IMG/VR virus record: IMGVR_UViG_3300010373_000634
Location: 1-43,061 of that record
Reading direction: 5' to 3' (one strand)
Length of the DNA stretch: 43,061 bases
Source: a virus
Positions within the stretch are counted from its first letter, which is position 1. Each line of letters opens with the position of its first letter. Positions 21,556-29,589 of this stretch are shown here, one piece after another. A program made the translations under genes and the position numbers. The notes below the pieces were generated by a model. It did not search any database and had not been told where the DNA came from. It saw nothing but the letters and a program-made list of their open reading frames with translations.

Positions 21556-23019
21556 TCAGTACTTCCAGGCCAGGCCTACCCGTCCCGGCTCGATCACCCG
21601 CACGCCCTTAGCCCGCGCCGGATTCAACGTCACCCCCACCAGCAGCCGCAACGCCGCACGCCGCTGCGGCAGATCCATCGCCGCCCACACCTCCCGCACA
21701 TCCCCGGACGCCAGCGACACCAGCACCGGCGGCGCGGACGACTGCATCATCCGCTGGTTCTCCGCCTCGATCAGCGGCAGCAGCTCGGACTCCACCAGCG
21801 ACAGGCCGCCCACCGACAACTTCCGGGCCCGGAACAGCTCCTGCGCCTCGTCGATCTCCGCCTGGTACCCGGCGATCGCCGTCGCGGCCTTCGCCACCAC
21901 ATCGTCCCGGTCGTCCGGCTCCAGGGCCCGCGCGAACTCCGGCCGCTCCATGTACTTCAGCACCGCCAGCTCCACGAACCGCTCGAGCTTCCGCACCTCC
22001 ATCGACGTGCAGAACCCGCCGGTGCAGGTGTAGGCCAGCTGCTCCCGGTTGTGCCTGGGGCGCAGCACCGACCCGCAGTGGCACTTCGCGATCCCCGACA
22101 GCAGGTGCACGATCGCCGAGTCCCGCTGCGTGCGCCGCGCCGGATTCCCCAGGATCAGCTTGCACGCGTTGTACAGCGGCACCTCCAGGATCGGTTTCCA
22201 CACCGCGTCGCCGACGATCCGGCCGCGGTGCACCCGCTTGCCGACCACCGCCGGGTTCAGCACGATCTGGTTGATCGTCTGCGGGTCCCAGCCGCGCTTG
22301 GCGTTCCGTGGCGCCGGGATGCCGCGCTTCTGGAAGTCCTTCGCAATCGAATACGTGGTCTGGCCAGCCGCCACCCGCTTCGCGGCCTCCTTCAGGACCG
22401 CCGCCGTCGCGTCGTCCTCGATCTGCCACAGCAGGTCCCCGGTCCTCGGGTCGTACTCGCGCCGAAAGCCGTAGGGAATCTTGCCGTGGATCGCGCCGCG
22501 CTCCGCGCTCAGGCGCGTCGTGCGCAGGATCCGCTCCCGGATCTTCTCCGCCTCGTCTTCGGCGTCGACCGCGTCGCGGGTCAGGCGCTTCCAGTCCGAG
22601 CGCTTGCTCAGGTCGTAGACGTCGCCGTCGTAGCACAGCAGGATGCCGTTCTGAAGGCAGATGCGGCGAAGCTGCACGAATACCTCGAGGTCGCGGTAGC
22701 CGCGGGCGGCTTCCCAGAACACGATGACGTCGCACTCGCCGGCTTCGGAACGGGCCATCATCTCGTTCCAGTCGGGGCGGCTGCGCTTGGCATGCCGGGA
22801 TGCCGATCGGTCGGGGTCGGCGAACTCCCCGGCCACGTCCCAGTTGTTGTCGGCGCAAGTGCGGTGGTTCTCGGTTTGCTGGTCCCGCACGGAGGTGTTG
22901 CGCTTGCGGGGGTCGCGGGAGACGCGGGCGTAGATGAAGGCGCGAAGCCTGTGCCTGCGCTGGTCGGCCAGGGCGGCGTGTAGGACGCGGCGGTTCGGAG
23001 ACGCTTCCATGCATCTCAA
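21556..23019 (-). CDS. int: large serine integrase, 487 aa
   Basis: Residues 26-170 are the resolvase-type catalytic domain: FIYARVSRD with the catalytic Ser34, then TSVRDQQTENH and EAGECDVIVFWEAARGYRDL. The recombinase domain follows (GKIPYGFRREYDP and IAKDFQKRGIPAPRN), then the zinc ribbon CHCGSVLRPRHNREQLAYTC ending in CTGGFC, and a coiled-coil C-terminal region. The TTG at 23019 has GGAG eight bases upstream; an internal ATG at 23010 is the alternative. It catalyses directional attP x attB recombination. The length (487 aa) is at the compact end of phage serine integrases. Confidence 0.93.
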   Translation of the reverse strand: MRCMEASPNRRVLHAALADQRRHRLRAFIYARVSRDPRKRNTSVRDQQTENHRTCADNNWDVAGEFADPDRSASRHAKRSRPDWNEMMARSEAGECDVIVFWEAARGYRDLEVFVQLRRICLQNGILLCYDGDVYDLSKRSDWKRLTRDAVDAEDEAEKIRERILRTTRLSAERGAIHGKIPYGFRREYDPRTGDLLWQIEDDATAAVLKEAAKRVAAGQTTYSIAKDFQKRGIPAPRNAKRGWDPQTINQIVLNPAVVGKRVHRGRIVGDAVWKPILEVPLYNACKLILGNPARRTQRDSAIVHLLSGIAKCHCGSVLRPRHNREQLAYTCTGGFCTSMEVRKLERFVELAVLKYMERPEFARALEPDDRDDVVAKAATAIAGYQAEIDEAQELFRARKLSVGGLSLVESELLPLIEAENQRMMQSSAPPVLVSLASGDVREVWAAMDLPQRRAALRLLVGVTLNPARAKGVRVIEPGRVGLAWKY

Positions 23020-23023
23020 AATA

Positions 23024-23069
23024 CTGTCTCCAACTCATTTTGTCCGGCGAGAAGGACAATTAGAGACAG
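23024..23069. other. candidate attP, interrupted inverted repeats next to the integrase start
   Basis: CTGTCTC (23024-23030) and GAGACAG (23063-23069) flank TTGTCC (23040-23045) and GGACAA (23054-23059), giving roughly two-fold symmetry over 46 bp. Serine-integrase attP sites are about 50 bp with imperfect inverted repeats and are often directly beside int. The crossover dinucleotide cannot be read. The rest of 23020-23234 holds the late-operon terminator and no gene. Confidence 0.5.
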
Positions 23070-23120
23070 GGGTGAGACACGGCAAAACCCTACAACGCGC
23101 AGGTCAAAGCCCTGGGAACG

Positions 23121-23161
23121 CAAAAAGCACGGCGCCCCCTGCCGAAGCAGGAGGCGCCGTG
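23121..23161 (-). terminator. rho-independent terminator with UUCG loop, end of the late operon
   Basis: On the minus strand CACGGCGCC pairs with GGCGCCGTG (9 bp), continued by CCTGC/GCAGG with one mismatch in between, around TTCG. A CTTTTT tract follows (forward strand 23122-23127). It ends transcription of lysis and tail genes before int. Confidence 0.85.
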
Positions 23162-23234
23162 TCGTGATGCGCGCGAGGATCCCTCACCTTGTAATCGTCT
23201 CCGAGGGTACGCCGCTTGCGCGGCCGTCGCAGGG

Positions 23235-23750
23235 CTAACGCGTGGAAGTACCCGAAGGGGTGGCCGGTACCAGCGGCGGCACGCACCCGAGGGTGCCGTA
23301 GCCGTCCCGGATGGTCTTCACCGCAAGGTCGAACTGCGCCTTCGCTGCCGGGCTGGCCTGCGCTTCCGGCGACGGGTTCGCCACCGCGGCCAGCAGCACC
23401 TCGTACAGCGGGCACAGCACCCGAACCCGGGTCTGGGCCTGCTGCTGCGCGGTCACGTAGTCTTGCGCCAGCGACTGCCGCACCGCGTCGTTGGTGCGTA
23501 CCAGCCCGATCACCACGAAAGCCATGGTGATCGTCAGGGCGATGTCCAGGGCGAAACCCATCGACACCAGCCACAGCCCGACCCGGTTGCGGTCGCTGTG
23601 CCTTCCGACGCGTTCGATCGCCGGCGGCAGCGCCTGTACGGTCTCGGCCAGCGCCCCCACGGCGACCCGCAGCTCCGCTGTGGTGGCCGCGAGATCCGCG
23701 ATCTGCTCGGTGCGGACGTCCGGCCCTGCGGGGGCCTGCTCGTTGGTCAT
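23235..23750 (-). CDS. membrane protein of the lysis region, 171 aa
   Basis: ATG 23750 has a strong GGAGG. Residues 1-60 are soluble and helical (IADLAATTAELRVAVGALAE). Then comes one membrane segment VGLWLVSMGFALDIALTITM, continuing AFVVIGLV, and a C-terminal part with CPLYEVLLAAVANPSPEA and PPLVPATPSG. The single membrane helix and position after holin and endolysin suggest a lysis accessory protein such as a second holin or spanin-like function; this is inference. Confidence 0.6.
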   Translation of the reverse strand: MTNEQAPAGPDVRTEQIADLAATTAELRVAVGALAETVQALPPAIERVGRHSDRNRVGLWLVSMGFALDIALTITMAFVVIGLVRTNDAVRQSLAQDYVTAQQQAQTRVRVLCPLYEVLLAAVANPSPEAQASPAAKAQFDLAVKTIRDGYGTLGCVPPLVPATPSGTSTR

Positions 23751-23968
23751 GGTTCCTCCCCGCGCCGGCCGTCCCGGTCCTTGTCGTCGCCGCGGCGGAG
23801 CTCCTCGAACCGGTCGACCGCTGTTTGCAGCCGTTCGACGTGGATCCCGAGCCGGGCGGTGATGGCCGCGAGTTCGGCCCGGACTTCCAGCGCGTCGTCG
23901 ATGACGGCCTGGGTTTCGGCCGCGGCGCCTACAGTCCGGCGTCGGCGCCTCAGATGAAGACTCATCAT
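23747..23968 (-). CDS. small coiled-coil protein, 73 aa
   Basis: It begins MMSLHLRRRRRTVG and contains VIDDALEVRAELAAITARLG then HVERLQTAVDRFEELRRG, an amphipathic helix with heptad spacing. It overlaps both neighbours (ATGA). Small helical proteins of this kind accompany holins in actinophage lysis cassettes; function not established. Confidence 0.55.
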   Translation of the reverse strand: MMSLHLRRRRRTVGAAAETQAVIDDALEVRAELAAITARLGIHVERLQTAVDRFEELRRGDDKDRDGRRGEEP

Positions 23969-24213
23969 GGGGGTTGCGTCCTCCGGACCACGGCGAGGGC
24001 ATCCCCGATGGCCCGTGTCGCGTCGCTGATCGTGGCCGTGTACTGGGTGCGGAGCATCTCGTTGAGGGCTTTGAGCTCGGTTTCGAGCCGGTCAGCGCGC
24101 TGCTGCTCGCGTTCGTAGTCTTTGACGAGGCGCCCGTAGAGGATTTTGACGACGGCGCCGGCCACGGCGCAGAAGGCGCCGAGCGCACCGTATTGGATGA
24201 GGGCTGTGTCCAT
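23965..24213 (-). CDS. putative holin, 82 aa
   Basis: One hydrophobic helix near the N terminus (ALIQYGALGAFCAVAGAVVK) is followed by a charged coiled coil (DYEREQQRADRLETELKALN). A single membrane segment with a highly charged tail and a position directly after the endolysin gene fit a holin. It would permeabilise the membrane for lysis. The ATG at 24213 lacks a good ribosome site; the start may be slightly different. Confidence 0.6.
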   Translation of the reverse strand: MDTALIQYGALGAFCAVAGAVVKILYGRLVKDYEREQQRADRLETELKALNEMLRTQYTATISDATRAIGDALAVVRRTQPP

Positions 24214-24236
24214 CGCGGCGCCGAGCTGTGCGGTGT

Positions 24237-25157
24237 TTAGCCGTTGGCGAGGTCTGCGCCGAGGTGCGCGACGACGGCGTGCGCAATCTGGTCGGCGGTG
24301 GCGCCGGTGGCCAGGAGCGGCGCGAGCGCGGCGGCCAGCGCCTTCACGTCGACCTGCGGCGCGGGCGCAGACGTGACCTTCGCGACGAGTGCGTTGACGG
24401 CGTCGCGGGCTTCCTTGGCGTACAGCGCCGCGGCACGGGCGCCCCCGTCGCCCCAAATCAGGGCGTCCTCGTTGGTGAACTGGCCGTTCGCCGGGAAATC
24501 CGCGGCGATCTCCGGCCACTTCTGGCCGATCGTGGCGGGAATGGTGCCCATGGCGTCTCCGATCAGAGCGCTGTCGACGGGCCGGGTGGTCCAGGCGCCG
24601 AGCGCGTTGAAGTCTTCGATCTCGTTCACGTCCACCTGGACGCCGCCGACAATCTGCTGCCGCCCGGTCTGCCGGGCCACGTCGCGCGGATCCCACACCC
24701 CGCCGGACCAGGCGACGGTCTGCCACGGACGCATCCCGGCCGCCGCTGCGGCCTGCGAGATCCGCAGCCCCCCGTAGGCGTCGACCTCCGCGGCGCCGTC
24801 CACGGACGCCGCGCCCCGCAGGAACGCCATGACAGTCGGGACCTGCCCGGCGGTGACGTCGAAGTCCGCCGAGTAGTAGATGCGGGCGGTTTTCGGCGCG
24901 CCGAGCACGTCGGCCTGCGCCCGCGCGGACTTCGCACACGCCTGGCCGGCGCTGTAGCCGCCGAGCATGAACGTGGCACTGGTCTCGTAGTTGAGAACAA
25001 TCGCAATGCCCGCGGCCAGAAGCTCCTGCGCCTCGGGCTTGGTGAGGTTCTTCGGCCAGCCGGGCTGCGACAGGTAGCGGAACACGACCTTGCATCCGGC
25101 TTGCTTCAGCGCGGCCGGGGCGATGCGGTCGGTGTAGTCAAAGCCGAGGACGGTCAC
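24237..25157 (-). CDS. endolysin with DUF1906 glycoside hydrolase-like domain, 306 aa
   Basis: The N-terminal domain matches DUF1906/Rv2525c-like proteins with a TIM-barrel glycoside hydrolase fold: VTVLGFDYTDRIAPAALKQA, then CKVVFRYLSQPGWPKNLT and LAAGIAIVLNYETSATFM, with ARIYYSADFDVTAGQ in the middle and QVDVNEIEDFNALG further on. Residues 190-306 form a C-terminal region with a helical end (VKALAAALAPLLATGATADQ) like that of streptomycete phage lysins, probably for wall binding. GTG 25157 overlaps the preceding stop. It has no signal peptide, consistent with holin-dependent release. Confidence 0.85.
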   Translation of the reverse strand: MTVLGFDYTDRIAPAALKQAGCKVVFRYLSQPGWPKNLTKPEAQELLAAGIAIVLNYETSATFMLGGYSAGQACAKSARAQADVLGAPKTARIYYSADFDVTAGQVPTVMAFLRGAASVDGAAEVDAYGGLRISQAAAAAGMRPWQTVAWSGGVWDPRDVARQTGRQQIVGGVQVDVNEIEDFNALGAWTTRPVDSALIGDAMGTIPATIGQKWPEIAADFPANGQFTNEDALIWGDGGARAAALYAKEARDAVNALVAKVTSAPAPQVDVKALAAALAPLLATGATADQIAHAVVAHLGADLANG

Positions 25158-25462
25158 GGGGCCTCCCTGCATCCGCAAGCACTGTGACCTTCGCAGTCGG
25201 CGTTGTGCAACAGGGCGCGCAGCTTCATACCGGAGTCGGGATCCTGCGGATCGTCGCCCAGATGGTGATCGGCGCAGCCGGAGACCGCGACACGCAGCGG
25301 ACCGTACCGCTGGGCAATGTCCTCGTCGGACAGCACGCGGCCCTGCAAGCGGAAAATATCAGCCTTCTGCGACGCCGCTTCGGCGGCGGTGGCCAGCCGC
25401 GACCACTGGTACAGGGGCGGCGCACTGCATGCGTGGCACGCCGGCACATCGGATTTGTGCAC
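25154..25462 (-). CDS. Cys-rich small protein between tail and lysis genes, 102 aa
   Basis: The GTG at 25462 follows GGAGG by five bases and begins VHKSDVPACHACSAPPLYQW. The protein has CHAC, CADHH and a C-terminal CEGHSACGCRE, probably two zinc sites. A helical middle (RLATAAEAASQKADIFRLQG) separates them. It might be a tail-tip or lysis-timing factor; no family recognised. Confidence 0.6.
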   Translation of the reverse strand: MHKSDVPACHACSAPPLYQWSRLATAAEAASQKADIFRLQGRVLSDEDIAQRYGPLRVAVSGCADHHLGDDPQDPDSGMKLRALLHNADCEGHSACGCREAP

Positions 25463-25473
25463 CTGCGCCTCCG

Positions 25474-26022
25474 TTACGGGTTCGCCAGGGATTCGAGGCG
25501 TCCCTCGAAGTAGGAGTAGTCGGGAGCGGTACTCACGCCGGTGTTCAAGCCGGCCCCGGATGTCTGCCGCCCGTAAAGGGCGATGACGTCGCCGGCGCTG
25601 ACCAGGAACATGCGTGGAAGGCCGACCACGAACGTCGACACGCCGGTCAAGCCCTGCTCGAAAGCGTTCGTCGCGGTTGCCTGAGATCCGTTGATGAACA
25701 GTGCCGCGGCCCTTGTGCCGGTGGCATTCGACGACCACGCCGTCTTGTAGGTGAACGTCCACACGCCGCCCATGCCGGCTGGGATCGTGTACGACCACGG
25801 CGTGGATCCGCCGCGGCCGCCGTCGGTATCGATGTCGAGGGTGTCGCAGGTGATCTGCGTGAACGTCGTGTTCGGAACCGACTGGACCACCGACTGGTAC
25901 ATACGGAACATGGGCCTGTCGGCCCAGAAGCTTCCCCAGGTGGTGATTTGTTGAAGCTGCGAGGCCAGAACGCGCTGGCCGGCAGTCCAAGACGGTAGGG
26001 ACGGTACAGAGCGGGCAGCCAC
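25474..26022 (-). CDS. C1q/jelly-roll-like tail protein, 182 aa
   Basis: The N-terminal 45 residues begin VAARSVPSLPSWTAGQRVLA, a common opening of actinophage tail-tip proteins. The rest is strand-rich (YQSVVQSVPNTTFTQITCDT, GVWTFTYKTAWSSNATGTRA, VSAGDVIALYGRQTSGAGL), fitting a jelly-roll or C1q-like fold often used in receptor-binding proteins. It is the most downstream structural gene. Binding to the host surface is inference. Confidence 0.7.
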   Translation of the reverse strand: MAARSVPSLPSWTAGQRVLASQLQQITTWGSFWADRPMFRMYQSVVQSVPNTTFTQITCDTLDIDTDGGRGGSTPWSYTIPAGMGGVWTFTYKTAWSSNATGTRAAALFINGSQATATNAFEQGLTGVSTFVVGLPRMFLVSAGDVIALYGRQTSGAGLNTGVSTAPDYSYFEGRLESLANP

Positions 26023-26035
26023 GGCACCCCCGGTT

Positions 26036-28372
26036 TCACAGTGAGAGGATCATCGGCTGCCACAGCCGGATGTCAGCGCCCGCGGTCTGCGTCTTGACAA
26101 CGCCGTTGACCGACCGGGCCGAGGCGGTAAACGTCTGCGGCGACGAGCCGCCGGAGATCCCGGATATGGTGATGCGCTCGCCACCCATGGCGATGTCGAA
26201 CGGGAAGTCTCCGGCGGACGTCGTCCACAGCGGCGAACCGGAGGCCGCGCCCGTGGTATCGACTTGGAACGTCAAAGTGGTGGCGTCGATGCCGGCGTGG
26301 AGTGTCGACCCGTCGGTGTCGGCGTGCCCCAGGACGGCGTCCTCGAGGACCGCGATACGCCACGGCGATTCCGGCGAGCAGTTGAGCACCATGTCGTGCT
26401 CCCACGTCCCCAGCGTTTCGCTGTACCCCTGCAGGAGTTGGGAGATCGCGTCGGGCGGCATCCACGGCGGCGGGTTGGTGATTGCAAGCCGGTCGCCGAT
26501 GTCGATGGTCAGCGCGGCGTTCATCATGTCGACGCTCGACGTGAAGGTGCTGTGCCGCAGGTTGATGGAGATCTGCGGATACCGGGGCTCGTCCACGGTG
26601 CCCAGATGCAGCCGCCAGCCCGCCTGGTCGGCGAGTCCCGAATCGTCGAAGGCGCTGATGGAATAGCTAGTCTGGTAATCGCCTACGCCGGCGGGGAACG
26701 GCTTCACCGACAGCGTCCCCGACGTTTGCACTGCCACAGCGGACGAGCCGCCGATTCGTGAGACGGTGATGTCGTTGCGGGTCAGCGCGTCGTCGTCGAC
26801 AGGGTCCAGAGGCCCTGACAGTTGGTGTTGGCTGTGGTCGAGCGTCAGGTGCGCGGCTTGGTTGAACAGGGATCCGCGGGTGCGCAGGACCAGTGCCTGC
26901 TGATCGCGCGATTCGAACAGCAAACCCATCGTCATGTCCGCAGGCTGCTGAATGAGGCTCAGGAACGTGTCGGACGTTTGGTAGCCCATCAGCGCGTTCG
27001 GTCCCGACAAGGTGTCGAAATCGGCGACGGAGGCCGGGACCACGACCGCGGTCACGCCCTGTTCGGCGCACAGGCGTGTGAACCGTGACTGGACGACGAA
27101 GCCGGTGAAATCCGTGATGGTCAGGTCTGGCTGTTCAAGTTCCCAGGCCAGCAGCGGATCGGTGTCCTCAAGCGCGGTCAGGGCGTTGTACTGGACCACC
27201 ACGTGGCCAAGCGCGGTGTCGTTGATATGCCCGTCGGGGTTGATGATGACGCGGCTGACGTTCCCGATCGTCGCGGACGACTGGGTACCCGATGTGGCGG
27301 GGGCACCCCCGTTGGACAGTACCGACAGGCTTTGCAGCGCCCAGTCAACGCTGGTGCCGTCCTGCTGGAGGAACACCGCGATCCGGGACGGGTTGGCGTT
27401 GAAGCCCGTGATGGTAGACGAGGTGAACAGCGCCGTCCCGGCCGCGTTGTAGCCGATGATCCGCAGGGATCCGCTGCCGGCGACGAGGTACTGGACGTCG
27501 AGGCGTGCAATGGTGCCGGCCGTGTAGAAGCGGCACACCACGGCGGTATCGAACGCCCCGCCGGACGGCACCGACAGCAGGAACGACACGACGTTGTCGA
27601 CGCCGCCGGTGTAGGCCGGAACGGTACCGGTCCAGATGCTCGCGGACAGCAGCGGTAGCGGGTCGGAGCAGACAAAGTCACTGTTCTGAGCAAAGCTGGG
27701 GGCGGCTTGCCCAGACAGGGTCATGGCGGTGCCGCCCGGCATGCCGGAGGCGATCGAGGAGGAGTTCTTGCCGTCTTGGCAGGGCCAGTAGGCCGCCAGC
27801 GGCAGGGAGGCGCCTTCGGTCAGGTACGCCTGCGTGGACGGCACGGTGTAGGCGCGGTACAGGGCCGACCCGAGAACGGCGTTGCCTTGGCTGAGGCGCC
27901 GAAGCTGCCCTGCGGCAGCGATTGACGCGCGGACGTCCTTGCCGGAGACGTCCCAGGTCGTCGGCCACGACGGGACTTCGCCGTAGAAGCGGTACCGGCG
28001 GATCCCGTTCGCCAGGCGGCTGATCCTGATCGGGGTGTTGCGTCCGATCTGGCCGTACCACGGGCCCAGGGGGTTCCTCGGAGAGAACCGGCCGTCCCTG
28101 TTGTTGATCGTCATGGTGGCGGTCTGCGGCTGGACCTGGCTGGTCTCGTCGGGCCGCCCCCGCGTGATGGTGATTTTGTCGCTGTAGTAGACGTACTGCG
28201 AAATGTCAACCCAGACGCTGTTGAGGAACAGCTCGACCATCAGGCCGATGGTGTCGCCGGTGCCGCCGTCGGGGACGGGCGTCCCGGCGACCGTCGGGAA
28301 CGGTAGCCCGAAGCCGAACTTCCCGGCGCGCCTGTTCCAGGCAGTGGCCAGCGGCGCTACCGAGGCACCCAT
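26036..28372 (-). CDS. minor tail protein with central LamG-like domain, 778 aa
   Basis: Residues 45-180 resemble distal-tail/tail-tip proteins of actinophages (FLNSVWVDISQYVYYSDKIT, ITRGRPDETSQVQPQTATMT, IGRNTPIRISRL). Residues about 190-400 form an insert with LAAYWPCQDGKNSSSI and RIAVFLQQDGTSVDWALQSL, typical of LamG/ConA-like lectin folds. The C-terminal part (YQTSYSISAFDDSGLADQAG, LNCSPESPWRIAVLE) is tail-associated. It probably forms the tail-tip hub and could bind carbohydrate. A later in-frame ATG at 28240 is an alternative start. Confidence 0.75.
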   Translation of the reverse strand: MGASVAPLATAWNRRAGKFGFGLPFPTVAGTPVPDGGTGDTIGLMVELFLNSVWVDISQYVYYSDKITITRGRPDETSQVQPQTATMTINNRDGRFSPRNPLGPWYGQIGRNTPIRISRLANGIRRYRFYGEVPSWPTTWDVSGKDVRASIAAAGQLRRLSQGNAVLGSALYRAYTVPSTQAYLTEGASLPLAAYWPCQDGKNSSSIASGMPGGTAMTLSGQAAPSFAQNSDFVCSDPLPLLSASIWTGTVPAYTGGVDNVVSFLLSVPSGGAFDTAVVCRFYTAGTIARLDVQYLVAGSGSLRIIGYNAAGTALFTSSTITGFNANPSRIAVFLQQDGTSVDWALQSLSVLSNGGAPATSGTQSSATIGNVSRVIINPDGHINDTALGHVVVQYNALTALEDTDPLLAWELEQPDLTITDFTGFVVQSRFTRLCAEQGVTAVVVPASVADFDTLSGPNALMGYQTSDTFLSLIQQPADMTMGLLFESRDQQALVLRTRGSLFNQAAHLTLDHSQHQLSGPLDPVDDDALTRNDITVSRIGGSSAVAVQTSGTLSVKPFPAGVGDYQTSYSISAFDDSGLADQAGWRLHLGTVDEPRYPQISINLRHSTFTSSVDMMNAALTIDIGDRLAITNPPPWMPPDAISQLLQGYSETLGTWEHDMVLNCSPESPWRIAVLEDAVLGHADTDGSTLHAGIDATTLTFQVDTTGAASGSPLWTTSAGDFPFDIAMGGERITISGISGGSSPQTFTASARSVNGVVKTQTAGADIRLWQPMILSL

Positions 28373-28381
28373 GGGTTACGC

Positions 28382-28885
28382 CTAGATCTCGTTCCAGGCG
28401 ACCCAGCACAGCATGTTCACGCCGGTCGTCGGCGTTGTTGCCCGCACCCGCAGGAACTTCGTCGCGGGCACAATCGGGCGCTCATCCGGCATGAACTGGT
28501 AGTCGTAATTGACCTGCACCAGGCCTGCGGTGATGGGGATCTGGTCGGTGTCGAACACCGTCGTCGCCGTGGTCGACCCCTCGAGTGAGGCCGTGAACCC
28601 GGTCGCGGTCGTACCGAGCGTCAGCCGCGAAGCAGACCCGGCATCCAGGGTCATGATGCCGGTGGAGGTGTGCGCCGTGACGGTCGCCGCCACGTCGGTC
28701 TGGACGAGCTCGATCGTGCCGACCGCGCCCGGCAGCGCCGACAGGGTGTAGCCCCAGGCCATCACCTGTATGCGGCAGCCGGACGGGGGTGCCAGTTGGA
28801 GCATGGTTTTGGTGGAGGTGCCTGTCGCGACCGCCAACATGGGTGCCGTGGTGGGCATGGCGGCGTTGAACGCCTTGTAGGGCAC
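28382..28885 (-). CDS. strand-rich minor structural protein, 167 aa
   Basis: GTG 28885 lies behind AAGGAGG. The protein is Thr- and Ala-rich and strand-forming (KTMLQLAPPSGCRIQVMAWG, TSTGIMTLDAGSASRLTLGT, NYDYQFMPDERPIVPATKFL). The family is common in tail regions of actinophages but has no clear role. It would be read after the tape measure if transcription crosses the opposite-strand lipoprotein gene. Confidence 0.65.
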   Translation of the reverse strand: MPYKAFNAAMPTTAPMLAVATGTSTKTMLQLAPPSGCRIQVMAWGYTLSALPGAVGTIELVQTDVAATVTAHTSTGIMTLDAGSASRLTLGTTATGFTASLEGSTTATTVFDTDQIPITAGLVQVNYDYQFMPDERPIVPATKFLRVRATTPTTGVNMLCWVAWNEI

Positions 28886-28946
28886 GTCAGCCCTCCTTGT
28901 CGCGCGGATGACGGTTGGGGGGAAGCCCGAAAGAAGGGGGTTGAAC

Positions 28947-28970
28947 GCCGGTTCCGGTTCCGGAACCGGC
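28947..28970. terminator. 9-bp perfect hairpin upstream of the lipoprotein gene
   Basis: GCCGGTTCC and GGAACCGGC flank a 6-base GGTTCC loop. It lies between a minus-strand tail gene and the plus-strand lipoprotein gene and contains the palindrome CCGGTTCCGGAACCGG. It could be a protein-binding site or hairpin; no T-tract follows. Confidence 0.4.
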
Positions 28971-29022
28971 GGCGGGCGCGTACCGTGCTGCTGACGTAGC
29001 GCCTCAGACCTGTGGGGGGATC

Positions 29023-29589
29023 ATGCGCATCGCAGTTGTTGTTTTCGCAGCCGGATGCTTCGCTGTCTCGGCCTGTTCTTCGGCCGTCCCGGCAAAGAGG
29101 CCCGGTACCGATGCGCCGTCCATCGGGCAGGTGGTGGCGCCGGAGAAAACGACGGGCCCGGCGGGTACAGCACCCTTCGGAAAACCGATCAGCGTAGGCG
29201 CCTTAAGCATCACCGTCTCCGGGCCCGTCACCACCGAGAAGGACAGCAGCGAGTTGCTGGTGACGTTCCACGCAACCATGACGAACACGTCCACTGGCGG
29301 CGACGTCGTCGGCCCCGACTGGTTCGGTGTCCGCTGCGACAAGAACCGCGACGACCGCAATCCCGGCGACCAGATGGCGAACACCACATTCCCCCAGGAC
29401 AAGCACGTCCCGTCGGGGCAGACGGTCAAGGGCGACGTGGTTGACGCCTGGCTGAAGTGGAACTCAATCGACGTGTGTACTGGGCCAACGACGATCGAGG
29501 CGAGGTTCCTCACCGGCGGGTTCGTATCGTGGACGCTGCCCGCAGACGTGGTCGCCACGGTGAACGCGGCCGGGAAGCCGTCAAGCTAG
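29023..29589 (+). CDS. lipoprotein moron on the opposite strand to the tail genes, 188 aa
   Basis: The N terminus MRIAVVVFAAGCFAVSACSS is a lipoprotein signal with lipobox V15-S16-A17-C18. After a Pro/Gly linker the domain (GALSITVSGPVTTEKDSSEL, LVTFHATMTNTSTGG) resembles the beta-sandwich of DUF4352-type surface lipoproteins. ATG 29023 follows GGGGGGA, and a TACCGT -10-like hexamer lies at 28981-28986. It is transcribed against all surrounding tail genes, a mark of lysogenic-conversion genes. Its TAG overlaps the tape-measure TAG on the other strand within one CTAG. Superinfection exclusion is a plausible role (see findings). Confidence 0.72.
   Translation: MRIAVVVFAAGCFAVSACSSAVPAKRPGTDAPSIGQVVAPEKTTGPAGTAPFGKPISVGALSITVSGPVTTEKDSSELLVTFHATMTNTSTGGDVVGPDWFGVRCDKNRDDRNPGDQMANTTFPQDKHVPSGQTVKGDVVDAWLKWNSIDVCTGPTTIEARFLTGGFVSWTLPADVVATVNAAGKPSS

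Noticed and set aside
29004-29558. Minus-strand 184-residue reading frame opposite the lipoprotein
   Set aside because: It would keep the strand of the tail genes, but its protein has no family feature and the plus frame has a lipobox, ribosome site and domain pattern. It is a GC-driven shadow.
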